DNA of 64,000 bases from Entoloma clypeatum (taxonomy: Eukaryota > Basidiomycota > Agaricomycetes > Agaricales > Entolomataceae), in assembly GCA_963565915.1 (NCBI GenBank), contig OY751486.1, positions 4,402,001-4,466,000 on the forward strand. The letters are read 5' to 3'. A program made the position numbers and the translations under genes. Positions 51,579 to 61,223 of the stretch are shown piece after piece (position 1 is the stretch's first letter; each line of letters opens with the position of its first letter). Below the pieces are notes generated by a model, which worked only from the letters and a program-made list of their open reading frames with translations, made no database searches and had not been told where the DNA came from.

Positions 51579-54500
51579 ATGTCTACCTCTCGCTCCGCCA
51601 TGGACACCATCACCACTTTTGACGGCATCGACTACCAGAGCTGGGCCGAAAGGATGAAGTCCTACCTCCTCCATCAAGGAGTTTGGCGCATTGTTTCTGG
51701 CAACATCATCCGCCCTGTCATCGCCGATTTCACCACCACGGTCTCCACCCCTGGAGCCACTGCTGCTGCTCCCCCTGTGCTGGTTGCCACGGTCGACCAG
51801 CCCGGCTTCCGCAAAGAAGAGAAAGCCTGGATCAGGGACGACGACGTAGCTCTCGGGGCGATACGCCTGAAGGTCTCCGAGCCGATCAGGCGCCACATCA
51901 AGGACAGCACCTCGGCCCTTGAAGCATGGGCAGCGTTAAAAGATGCCTATTCCAAGGTATCCCCGGCCATCATCTTCGGCGACTTCAAGGCCGCCGCCAC
52001 ATACAAACTGTCTGGACGCGACCCCGTGCCCGAAATTGAGCGCCTGGGATCCCTTTTCGCCCGGCTCGCCGATTCGAACTTCGACGTTCCCGATCTGATG
52101 CAGGCAATGATCCTGGCCAACGCGATTCCCGACGCCTGGTCGTCACTCTCTACTGCTCTCTTCCAGGTCTATGACGCCAATGATTTCACCTACAAAGCCG
52201 TCGCCGAAAGCATCATCTCTGAATACCGGCGCAAGTACTCGATCGGGTCTACTCGTGCGTCCAATGAGCAGGCCAAGAAAATTTCCGGGACAAAGCGCAA
52301 GGGTCAGGACCCCAAATGGGAAAGGCAGCAAAAGCCGAGTACCTCACAGAACGACGCTGACGAGCAGCCTAACTCGACCGACCCAAGTACCGCTTCTGAA
52401 AAGAAGAAGGGAAAAGGACGCTGGCGCAATCAGAAGAAAAGCGCCAACACTGCGGACAACACGTCCGACCATGTGGAGGAAACGGTTGAGTTTGTTGCTC
52501 CCGCCATACACTTCCCTCCACCATCCTTCACTACCGTCACCGGGCGCGGAAAAACGATGAGTACCACCCAGCCAGACTCTCAGCGGATGCAGTCGCTCCT
52601 TCAGCGAATGAACCCGCCTCCATCCCAGTACACCGGGCTTCCTTCGGGCAAGCCGTCTGTGTGGAAGAAAAACGACCATGTTCGCAAACTCGTGCGCGGC
52701 ATTGGTGCCCGCCCCTCAGGGTCAAACCTTCGCATTCTGGATACGATTATCCCAGAAGAAGACGAAAGACCGTCCAAGCAGCGTCGAGTTACTCCGCCGC
52801 TGGACCAAACCCTGAGGATGATGGACATAGACCATCAAAGCGAGCGGATGGGGCCGGACCAATTCGAAGATGGGCTCATTGAACTTGACGGTTCGTCATC
52901 TTCCTCTCCTGAATCTGACCAATTAAGGAAAGCTAATAACACCTCCTTGCAGACGTGTAAAATATTAGCTAGTACTAGTGCAGAATGTATGGATCATATT
53001 GACAACGATCTATATAAAAAATATACAAAGCACTTTGCGTCATGTACACACTGTAAGGAGAAAGAACGTGCACAATGGATCTTAGACTCCGGTGCCTTGT
53101 TACACTTTACCCATGAGTTCAAGGACTTCGCGTACTACAGGCCTCTTAAGGCTAAGCGATTTGTCCAAACAGCTGAAAAGGGAAAGAAACTGGAAATTCT
53201 CGGAGTTGGGGCCGTTCCAGTACGGCATACCCTAAATGGGGAAGTAAAAACCCACCTTCTCCGACCTGTATTCTACATTCCGGACATGGACACACGCCTA
53301 TTGTCCCTAGGCGTCTTCCTTAATCACGGTTACAAAGTAGACGGAATGCGTGGAGAAATCAACATCTCCAAAGGACAGAACAAAATACAGTTCTCGCCTC
53401 ACATTCTCGGACAAACCATTTATTGGTTAGACACTGAAATACGCTATGACCAAATCCACGCGATCTCTAGCGAAATCACTGTCGAAACCTGGCATAAACG
53501 CCTTGGCCACCCAAATGACCAAGCGCTCAATAAGATTCCCACTAGTACCAAAGGAGTACCCAAAACGTTAGTACGTGAGAAATCACAGGAAAGCTGCACG
53601 GGGTGTCTAAAAGGGAAAATGCCAAATCAATCTTATCCTAACTCGATGACAAGGGCTGTCAAACCCTTTGATTTGATCCATTCGGATTTGAAGCAGATAT
53701 CCACGGCATCGTACCATAAGTACAAATATTTCCTTACCTTTTTGGACGATTTTTCATCCCATGTCTGGGTCGTCTTGCTTAGGAAGAAGTCAGGCGCCAT
53801 CACGGTGCTGAAACAATTCCTTGCGATGATCCAGAATCAATTTGCCGCTACCCCTAAACAGTGGCGGGTTGATGGAGGTGGAGAATTTGACGAATACAAG
53901 GATGTACTTGCCGATCATGGAATTCTGATCGACGTCACGCTCCCATATCAGCACCAGCAGAATGGTAGAGCAGAAAGGATCAATCGAACACTATGGGAAA
54001 AATCTCAGGCATTGCGCTTCGATGCATGCTTACCGCCCATGTGGTGGGAATTCTGTTTGGAACATGCAGCATTTCTCTACAACAGAACCCCCATGCAGCG
54101 TCTTGAATGGAAAACCCCTTACTTCAGGGTGACCAATGAGATCCCCGACATGTCTAGTGTCAGAGTATTCGGATGTCAGGCATATGTATATATCCCAAAG
54201 GAGAAACGTAGGAACTCCCTGGAATCAAGATCCCGATTGATGATTTATCTCGGATCGAAACCAGGGGTCAAAGGATACCGCTTCATGGATCCTGGGACTA
54301 ACACGATTTTCATGGGCGGGAAAGCTATCTTTGATGAAAGCAAGTACCCTAGATGCCACATCGACCCGTTGCCAGAAAACCACCCAGAAATGGAAAACCC
54401 AGAGCCGGCTGATGAGTTTGAGGATCTCATTCCCAGCAGCAATGATGATGATAGCCACACCGAAACACCTCATAACCCAGTTCCCATTGAACAGGATCAA

Positions 54501-56297
54501 CCTGAATCAGACAACGAATTGCCTGCCAGTGAGCCTGATGACGAGCCGCGAGTACCCACTCCGGAACCCGAGCAAGTACCAGATCGACCGATCAGGGAAC
54601 GACGAGTTCGGAAGATGCCAGGAAGCATCTATGGGGAAGACACTCCAGCGTCTGATCTTGAAAAATTAGATCGAAGAAGGAGATTGGGTGGTCAAACGGC
54701 ATGGATGAATGACCTCCTGATGGAGGCGATATCAGTCCAAGTTGGCATCGTTGAAATGTCCCATAAAGACATATACCCTCTTCCAAATAAAGAAGACTGG
54801 TATGCGGCTGAATGTAAAGAGCTAGACATGCTCAAACGCCGCGGGGTGATCACGGAGCTAGTACCCCTGCCTGCAGGGAGGAAAGCTCTAAGGAACAAAT
54901 GGGTCTATAACGAAAAATCCGACAGGCGTCTGAAAGCGCGCCTCGTCGCAAAAGGCTTCTCACAGGTAGAAGGGATCGACTTTGATCAGATCTTCTCACC
55001 AGTCGTAAGATATGAAACCGTCCGATTAATACTGGCATTGACAGCCCTTGAAGGGTGGTTCATGACTCTTTTGGACGTCTCATCAGCCTTCCTCTATGGA
55101 ACGCTCCGTGAAGTCATTTACATGCGACAGCCTGAGGGCTACATAGTAAAAGGGAAAGAACACCTCGTGTACCAACTATTCAAAGCTCTATATGGACTTA
55201 AGCAGGCCGCATTAGCCTGGTGGAGGGAACTTGATTCCTCCATGAAAAAGCTCGGCTTTGTTCGGCTTCACTCCGATGCGGGAGTGTTCATTCACAAAAG
55301 TACCAACGGGGAAATTGTAATTGCCATCATCTATGTCGACGACTCTGCTTTTCTCGGCACAAACCGGGAATATACGCTAGAAAAGAAGAAGGCCTTCATG
55401 ACAACATGGGAATGTAGGGACCTAGGTCACCTAGTGCCCGATGGGGAACCAAAGGAATTTCTCTCAATCCAAATAAGGCAACGTGGGAAGAGGATCTTCA
55501 TTGATCAAGTACCTTACCTTGAGAAAATTCTGGCACACATGGGGATGAGCGAATCTAATGCCACCCATACCCCACTCCCTACGGGCTACAAACCCATGGC
55601 GTCCGAAGATGAACCCAATGCGGAACTCCGATCTAAGTACCAATCCGTCATCGGATCACTCCTATACCTGATGATCGGAACAAGGCCTGACATCTGCTTT
55701 GCCGTGATTAAAATGTCACAGTTTTCCGCAAATCCCACCAAGCGCCATTTAGAAGTGGCTAGGGACATTTGCAGGTATCTGAAGGCGACAAAAAATTACG
55801 CAATCATGTATGATGGCGACTCAGGGAAAGGAATCTATGCATTCACAGACTCCGACTGGGCGTCAGATGAGAACACGAGGAGGTCTACCACTGGCTTCTT
55901 CATATCACTGGCGTCTGGAGCAGTAACATGGGTATCATCGGCGCAAAAGACCATCGCCCTCTCTTCCACAGAAGCAGAGTATATGGCGTTATCAGACTGC
56001 AGTCGCACAGCAACATGGCTGAGAAGCATGCTTGCCGAACTTGGAATGCAGATCGGACCAGTACCGATCTACGGAGATAACAACGGCTCTGTCTTTATCG
56101 CATCCAACCCTGTAACTGAGAAGCGATCCAAGCACATTGACGTGCGATTCCACTTCGTCAGAGAAAAAGTCTCCGAAGGGATAATTACAGTCGAATTTAT
56201 TGAAGGAGTGAACAACCCTGCAGACCTTTTAACTAAAAATCTGGGGAAAATCCTCTTTTCTAAGTTTATCCCGTACTTCGGATTGATAAAAAACTAG
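51579..56297 (+). CDS. A3 copia Gag-Pol polyprotein
   Basis: A 1572-codon open frame starts at MSTSRSAMDTITTFDGIDYQ. Gag is followed by protease near residue 504, where the motif is WILDSGALLHFTHEF: the Ser of A1 and A2 (DSGAS) is Leu, though the catalytic Asp is kept. Integrase (WHKRLGHP near 638, WRVDGGGEF, NGRAERINRTL near 796), RT (NKWVYNEK near 1107, IIYVDDSAFLG near 1252) and RNase H (TDSDWASDENTRR near 1424, STEAEYMALSDC, IYGDNNGSV) are complete. Long stretches match A2, for example 54225-55038 against 31017-31830. Its 5' leader is interrupted by copia B, which probably blocks normal expression. Confidence 0.95.
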   Translation: MSTSRSAMDTITTFDGIDYQSWAERMKSYLLHQGVWRIVSGNIIRPVIADFTTTVSTPGATAAAPPVLVATVDQPGFRKEEKAWIRDDDVALGAIRLKVSEPIRRHIKDSTSALEAWAALKDAYSKVSPAIIFGDFKAAATYKLSGRDPVPEIERLGSLFARLADSNFDVPDLMQAMILANAIPDAWSSLSTALFQVYDANDFTYKAVAESIISEYRRKYSIGSTRASNEQAKKISGTKRKGQDPKWERQQKPSTSQNDADEQPNSTDPSTASEKKKGKGRWRNQKKSANTADNTSDHVEETVEFVAPAIHFPPPSFTTVTGRGKTMSTTQPDSQRMQSLLQRMNPPPSQYTGLPSGKPSVWKKNDHVRKLVRGIGARPSGSNLRILDTIIPEEDERPSKQRRVTPPLDQTLRMMDIDHQSERMGPDQFEDGLIELDGSSSSSPESDQLRKANNTSLQTCKILASTSAECMDHIDNDLYKKYTKHFASCTHCKEKERAQWILDSGALLHFTHEFKDFAYYRPLKAKRFVQTAEKGKKLEILGVGAVPVRHTLNGEVKTHLLRPVFYIPDMDTRLLSLGVFLNHGYKVDGMRGEINISKGQNKIQFSPHILGQTIYWLDTEIRYDQIHAISSEITVETWHKRLGHPNDQALNKIPTSTKGVPKTLVREKSQESCTGCLKGKMPNQSYPNSMTRAVKPFDLIHSDLKQISTASYHKYKYFLTFLDDFSSHVWVVLLRKKSGAITVLKQFLAMIQNQFAATPKQWRVDGGGEFDEYKDVLADHGILIDVTLPYQHQQNGRAERINRTLWEKSQALRFDACLPPMWWEFCLEHAAFLYNRTPMQRLEWKTPYFRVTNEIPDMSSVRVFGCQAYVYIPKEKRRNSLESRSRLMIYLGSKPGVKGYRFMDPGTNTIFMGGKAIFDESKYPRCHIDPLPENHPEMENPEPADEFEDLIPSSNDDDSHTETPHNPVPIEQDQPESDNELPASEPDDEPRVPTPEPEQVPDRPIRERRVRKMPGSIYGEDTPASDLEKLDRRRRLGGQTAWMNDLLMEAISVQVGIVEMSHKDIYPLPNKEDWYAAECKELDMLKRRGVITELVPLPAGRKALRNKWVYNEKSDRRLKARLVAKGFSQVEGIDFDQIFSPVVRYETVRLILALTALEGWFMTLLDVSSAFLYGTLREVIYMRQPEGYIVKGKEHLVYQLFKALYGLKQAALAWWRELDSSMKKLGFVRLHSDAGVFIHKSTNGEIVIAIIYVDDSAFLGTNREYTLEKKKAFMTTWECRDLGHLVPDGEPKEFLSIQIRQRGKRIFIDQVPYLEKILAHMGMSESNATHTPLPTGYKPMASEDEPNAELRSKYQSVIGSLLYLMIGTRPDICFAVIKMSQFSANPTKRHLEVARDICRYLKATKNYAIMYDGDSGKGIYAFTDSDWASDENTRRSTTGFFISLASGAVTWVSSAQKTIALSSTEAEYMALSDCSRTATWLRSMLAELGMQIGPVPIYGDNNGSVFIASNPVTEKRSKHIDVRFHFVREKVSEGIITVEFIEGVNNPADLLTKNLGKILFSKFIPYFGLIKN

Positions 56298-56372
56298 GCG
56301 AAACAAAGTACCTATATATATATGTGGGAAAAAGTAAGATGTATTTAGAAGTATGTACTAAATATGGGGGGG

Positions 56373-56682
56373 TGTTGAAACTTTTCCCATCACGTAGATT
56401 AGATTAGATTAGATTACATCACGTGACCTTTACATATCTTCATTACATACTTGTTTGGTTGGTACAAACAGTAGTACGGTATATAAGACCAGGAAACTGT
56501 CAATATCAACAAGTTGTCTCTTGACTCTTAACCAGCTCCATCGCTCTTACCAGCCTCAACCACTCTCACCAGCCTCACCCTCTCCAATCCAAGTAAGTGA
56601 CTAGAACGGTTAAGTAGAGTACTTCCACTGTAGCTGTGTTGCTCAGTACATCTGCGGCTAGCGCCCAGGTGGAACTTCAACA
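56373..56682 (+). repeat. A3 3' LTR, type beta
   Basis: 310 bp, same type as 34848-35157. Confidence 0.9.
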
Positions 56683-56876
56683 TCCACAGCCCCAGTGGCA
56701 TCTTTTGCAGACCTACACAGCCCCACTACATCTTCATAGACCTCCATAATATGACTTACAGCCATGCAGAGCTATTGCCATACAGTCCCGAGATTTTCAT
56801 TTTATTCGGTGTAAGAATGTTTGAGAATAAAAGATGTATATTTTTTCATGCTATATATTATAAGTGGCAATGTCAC

Positions 56877-57146
56877 AGTATTGTCTCTCCCTTGCCTGCA
56901 CATCGTGCATCTTGTCCAGTCCCCGCCTGCACCGCGTGTGTCCTGCCATTTCTTGTGTCCCTCACCCACCCATTGTCCCTCTCCCTCATGAGCGTGCCAT
57001 ACCTCGCAGTCCCCACCCACGCTGCATGTGTGCTGGCATTTATTGTGTCCCTCGCCCACCCATCATCCCTCTCCGTATCTCGCCCACCTGTTGTACCTCG
57101 CAGTCCCCACACCATGTGTGTGCCAATGTTTCTCATGTCTCTCGTC
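56877..57146. repeat. C-rich minisatellite, CCTCGCCCACCC units
   Basis: Irregular repeats include TGTCCCTCNCCCACCCATNN and ACCTCGCAGTCCCCACCCACNC. A reverse-complement array of the same family lies at 59560-60005. The MITE at 57147 inserted in its right end, and related sequence continues to about 57500. Confidence 0.7.
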
Positions 57147-57413
57147 TAGTGTTTCAAGATCCAGTCTCAAAGACCACAAAGAAGACTGATACCAGACTGA
57201 ACCAGGGGGTGGTCCTGGTTCATTTTTTTTGAAAAACAAAGACCCCCCCCCTGGTTCTACCCAGTTCATAGGTTTGGACGGGTTTTTTGGCAAAAAAACT
57301 GGTTTAAACTGGTTCTGGTCTTAGCTTTTCAGAGAGACCACTCACCTGGTCTTGGTCTCTGGTCTCAAAAATTTTAGACAAGAAACCGGACCAGACTGGA
57401 TCTTGAAACACTA
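57147..57413. mobile_element. Intact hAT-type MITE, 267 bp, TSD CTCTCGTC
   Basis: The ends TAGTGTTTCAAGATCCAGTC and the exact complement form inverted repeats of at least 20 bp. Perfect 8-bp duplications CTCTCGTC lie at 57139-57146 and 57414-57421. The interior is rich in GGTCT/AGACC and TTTAAAC words, related to the split MITE at 5530-17747 and the larger element at 17787. No ORF. It must be moved by a hAT transposase encoded elsewhere. Confidence 0.88.
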
Positions 57414-57421
57414 CTCTCGTC

Positions 57422-57854
57422 TGCCTGCCGTTCCTTGCACCTTTGGCTGTCCTTGTATCTGTGCACGGCATGTGTCCTGCTATTCTAGCAGGTCCTCTCG
57501 GTTGTTTTGTGAGTGGTCTGTATGTGGCATGAAAGCTGTGGTGCTTACTTACCTATACCTGGCCTCTGTGGCCCGTGTGTGGACAGAGGAGGAGGGAGGG
57601 ACAGAGTGGAGTGGAGGGAGATGATAGGGGAAGGCAAGAAGTTGATGTTGACATGGCGGGGCCTGGCTATTGATAGATACTTGGCACTGATGATGAAACA
57701 TCAGAAGTTGCCGATTTCGGCAACAGCCAAAAGTTGAACAATATCCTAAGTCCCACCTCACAGCTATCTTGTCTCCCCCATCACCTCCCTCCACTCTGTC
57801 CTTCCCTAGGACCTCCTCCGTCTACATGAGGGCCATGGAGGCCATGTATAGATA
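57422..57854. other. Minisatellite remainder and an imperfect hairpin
   Basis: 57590-57640 (GGACAGAGGAGGAGGGAGGG...) is nearly the reverse complement of 57765-57830 (CTCCCTCCACTCTGTCC...CCTCCTCCGTCT). Between them is TTGCCGATTTCGGCAA (57709-57724). No coding sequence is seen. Confidence 0.45.
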
Positions 57855-59473
57855 CAGTGCCTCACAAAACTGATTCAATGTTTGCTACTTTGTGAATACC
57901 TTCAAAATAACTTTGCAAATAATGCCAATCAAAAGGAGGTATTGGTACCTGGTTAAAAGCCCTGCTTCAGGACTCTCAGAATCTGCAATAATTATGTAAT
58001 TCCCATAAAAAATGATCAATATATGATCAAATTACTCCAGGGACTCATTGAATCAGTTTTGTGAGTATGTACAATAAATACAGTATTTTATACTTTAGTA
58101 CTTGGTATTACCCCCCTTAGCTTTGATTACTGCCTCTGCCCTTCTTGGCATACTTTCTATCAGGTTTTGACACACTTCTGGCTCTATATTATTCCACACC
58201 TCTGCTGCTCTGTCCCAAATCTCCCAGACTCCCTTGGATGGTGTTGGATATTCATTCAACTTCCTTTTAATATGAACCCAGAGGTGTTCAATAGGATTGA
58301 GGTCTGGGGACTGTGCAGGCCAATCCAGCAGAGCAATATTCTTGCTGTCCATCCATTTTTTGGCCTTCTTGGAGGTGTGCTTGGGGTCATTGTCCTGCTG
58401 AAAAATGATCTCCTCTTCAGAGATTCCACTCTCCTCCATGCTGGGCAGCAAATTGTCCTCCAAAATGGACACATACTGATCAGCATCCATCCTCCCCTCA
58501 ATCTCTGCAAGTCTCCCCACACCTTCCCAACCCATACAACCCCAAACCATAATATTTCCTCCCCCAAACTTGACTGTGCCCTGAACCTCTCTTTCAATAA
58601 GCCCCTCACCCTTCTTTTTCCAGACCCATTCCTTGCCATCTGACCCAAACCTGTTGATTTTGGTCTCATCTGACCAAATGACCCTCTTCCAGTCCTCCAC
58701 TGTCCATTCCCTGTGCTTCATAGCAAATGCCAACCGCCTCTTCCGATGTATGGCCTTTAAGAAAGGTCTTTTCTTCTTTGTTACAGCCTTGAATTCATGT
58801 TTTCTGAGAACCCTTCTCACAGTTTCTGGGGAGACAGGATTGGAGATGACAGTGTTGATGTGTTTGGTAGCCTGCACAGCATTGGAGGCTCTCCCTGAGG
58901 TGATTTGTGAAAGTATGTTTTGTGTGTTGGTGGGAGAAAGCTTGGATGGACGACCGCCAGAAGAGAGATTGCGATGAGGAAGAAGATTCTGAAGCACTCT
59001 GGAGACAGTTGGTTGGCTGACACCCAGGTTAGAGGCAATATGACAAGTGGAGTGACCATTGGAGGCCAGAGAAAGAATGTTTTCCTTGTGGGAAGAGGAG
59101 ATAGGGCGCATGATTAATTATGGAGGCTGTTGAGGTTGGATTCTTCTTATACAACTTTCCTTGACAACCCATCAGGGTTCTATTCAAGTTCCATCAGTAA
59201 GTCATGACAACTGGTTACCATACAACCAGTGAAGCATTTGATTCTGATAATTGCCATAGGTACTCACAAAACTGATTCAATGAGTTGCTGATTTAATTTA
59301 ATCATATCTCCATGGATTCTGATCTAAATCATATGATTCCTTTATATTCTGAAAGCCCTGAAGTAGGGCTTTCAATTATATACCAAGAGTTTAATTCAAT
59401 TGATATTCTTTGCAGAGTTATCGTGAAGGTATTCAAAAAGCAACAAACATTGAATCAGTTTTGTGAGGCACTG
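57855..59473 (-). mobile_element. Tc1/mariner element, copy 2, intact
   Basis: The 1619-bp element is flanked by TA (57853-57854, 59474-59475). Terminal repeats of 211 bp each carry the tip motif CTCACAAAACTGATTCAATG at the outside and inverted at the inner edge (58044-58065, 59263-59284). It is 12 bp longer than copy 1, exactly the two in-frame deletions of copy 1. The rest is nearly identical, including non-coding parts, so both jumped recently. Confidence 0.95.
58095..59111 (-). CDS. Tc1-family transposase, copy 2, full length
   Basis: A 338-codon, uninterrupted, intron-less frame starts at MRPISSSHKENILSLASNGH. Two DNA-binding helix-turn-helix regions (IASNLGVSQPTVSRVL; AVQATKHINTVISNPVSPET) are followed by a GRPSKLSP hook-like stretch between them. 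The DD34E catalytic triad is complete: VIWSDETKINRF, FQQDNDPKHTSKKAKKW and SPDLNPIEHLW. The normal length for the family is about 340 residues. It cuts and pastes the element at TA sites. It can be regarded as potentially active and could mobilise copy 1. Confidence 0.95.
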   Translation of the reverse strand: MRPISSSHKENILSLASNGHSTCHIASNLGVSQPTVSRVLQNLLPHRNLSSGGRPSKLSPTNTQNILSQITSGRASNAVQATKHINTVISNPVSPETVRRVLRKHEFKAVTKKKRPFLKAIHRKRRLAFAMKHREWTVEDWKRVIWSDETKINRFGSDGKEWVWKKKGEGLIEREVQGTVKFGGGNIMVWGCMGWEGVGRLAEIEGRMDADQYVSILEDNLLPSMEESGISEEEIIFQQDNDPKHTSKKAKKWMDSKNIALLDWPAQSPDLNPIEHLWVHIKRKLNEYPTPSKGVWEIWDRAAEVWNNIEPEVCQNLIESMPRRAEAVIKAKGGNTKY

Positions 59474-59475
59474 TA

Positions 59476-60005
59476 AGTAAGCACCATGGCTTTCACGTCA
59501 CACACAGACCACTCATGAAACACCCGAGAGAATCTGCTAGAATGGCAGGACATGTGGCCCGCACAGAAGGACTGCCAAAGGTGCAAGAGGGACGGTGCAC
59601 TTGTGAGGGAGAGGGACAATGGATGGGCGAGGAACATGATAAATACTAGCACATGCACGGTGCAGGTGGGGACCACGAGGGATGACGGACAGGCGAGAGA
59701 CATGAGAAATGGCAGCACACCTGCAGAGGCCACATATAAATAAGCACCATGGCTTTCACATCACATACAGACCACTCAAGGACAGCCAAAGGCGCACAAG
59801 GGACGGCCCGCTCGTCAGAGAGAGGGATGGCAGGCAAGAGACATGAGAAACATTGGCACATGCGGCATGGGGACTGCAAGGTACAATGGGTAGGCTAGAT
59901 AGAGAGAGGGACAGGGACGACGGATGGGTGAGGGGCACAAGAAACAACAGCACATGCACAGTGTGGGTGGGGACTGCGAGGTACAACGGGTGGGCAAGAT
60001 AGTGA
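59476..60005. repeat. G-rich minisatellite, inverted relative to 56877
   Basis: Units such as GTGGGGACTGCGAGGTACAA and GGGACGGCGGATGGGCGAGG repeat irregularly. The AAGCACCATGGCTTTCACNT block occurs at 59479 and 59746, and inverted near 57525-57545. No gene. Confidence 0.7.
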
Positions 60006-60349
60006 TTTTTTATGCACATTTTTCATGTCATAGCACTTACTCAATCAAAAATTTCCAACCCGTTTTTTTGTGAATTCCTGTATCATATTATCATGTTTCT
60101 ATAATGATGTTGTAAAGGGTTCCTAGTTACTTTTACAGAGCTCTGTATTCCCTTAAGATCTATATATGACTCTATAAAAACTGTATCACCTACCAGCTCT
60201 GGAAAGACCTTCAAATTTTACACTTCATCTCTAAAGATCTTCAAAGGTTGAATTTTGGCTCAACAGTGCTATGAAGAGCTGCACAGAACATAGGCCGAGC
60301 TGCAACAAGCTGCAACAATCTTCAGCAAAAATCAGAGTTTGCTGATGAT
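60006..60349. other. Unassigned AT-rich sequence
   Basis: No ORF, LTR end or RNA gene can be supported. Confidence 0.4.
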
Positions 60350-60833
60350 CTATAAGATTGTGCTGCTATCTTCTTGTCTATCTGCATAATTCTGTCATGC
60401 AATGAGTAGCATTCTCATATCTCTGGCCAAGATGTTGTTGGAGAGGCTTTTGAGGCGGCAATGCAGAGAAAACCGGCATTGGTTGAGGCGGCAATGTGCA
60501 GTCCTTGTACGAGCGAGGCACAAGCGAGGAAGAGGACATTGTCTTTGGGCAAACAAGGGTGACATGTGACACACTCCTTCCTCTTCTGTCCATCACAGTC
60601 ACCCGCCAGCACTCACCTTAGAGAGTGCCGTTTTTTCTTTTCAAAACACCCTTCGGACCTTCTAACAACTTCTAACATGGACCACAAACCCTCTTTAAAC
60701 GAGAAGCCTGATCACACAGCTCCGGCGTACCAGACCCTTCGCGACATTCTGGTTCAGACTGGAATAACCGAAGAACAAGCCGTTGAGCAATAATTATGCA
60801 GATAGACAAGAAGATAGCAGCACAATCTTATAG
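60350..60833. repeat. 484-bp foldback bounded by perfect 42-bp inverted repeats
   Basis: 60350-60391 (CTATAAGATTGTGCTGC...) recurs as an exact reverse complement at 60792-60833. The interior holds a short plus-strand frame from ATG at 60677 (MDHKPSLNEKPDHTAPAYQT...) that runs to the right arm; it looks like a protein start but I cannot assign it. No clear target duplication is visible. Confidence 0.65.
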
Positions 60834-60839
60834 GTATTA

Positions 60840-61165
60840 TAGATAGTAGTTGAAATGCATATACAGTTGCAAGTGGATGGTTTGCCGGTACATATAATAC
60901 AGGCCATTGTCACCTCACAAATAAATGCTAGGTCAGAAATGCTGGTACATATAGTACAGACAATGCCGGTTCATACATTACAGGCAATGCCGGTTCATAC
61001 ATTACAGGCAATGCTGGTTCATATATCACAGGCAATGCCGGTTCATATAGTGCAGGCAATGCCGCTCTGCTGGAGCTCTAGCGGGCCCGCTGTTGCCGAC
61101 TCACTCAATATATTGTATGCCTTCGCTACACCATCTTAGTCGGTACATTGTAGGTTGACTACCTG
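60840..61165. repeat. Repeat block with tandem units, shared with 35286-35548
   Basis: Five or so units of about 21 bases with the core CAGGCAATGCCGGTTCATAC (60955-61060) sit in a block matching 35286-35548. This copy has more units. Confidence 0.65.
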
Positions 61166-61223
61166 GCCGAGTCGGTCCGATAAGTAAAAATGATGATGTT
61201 GTCCTCATACTGTAGAGTCTATA
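61166..61223 (-). repeat. LTR-end fragment, Gy2 family
   Basis: CGAGTCGGTCCGATAAGTAA...GTCCTCATACTGTAGAGTCTATAACA matches the last bases of the 7283-7684 LTR. Confidence 0.55.

Larger units (their letters stand above)
44145..56682 (+). mobile_element. Ty1/copia element A3, hybrid LTRs, split by copia B
   Basis: The 5' LTR is 44145-44455 (alpha) and the 3' LTR is 56373-56682 (beta). The primer site GGTTATGGGCCCC starts at 44456. Without copia B and its duplication the element is about 5.78 kb, like A2. The flanks are TTTAG (44140-44144) and TCCAC (56683-56687), non-matching, but they are the reverse complements of the A2 flanks. A purine tract TATGGGGGGG precedes the 3' LTR. Confidence 0.93.
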
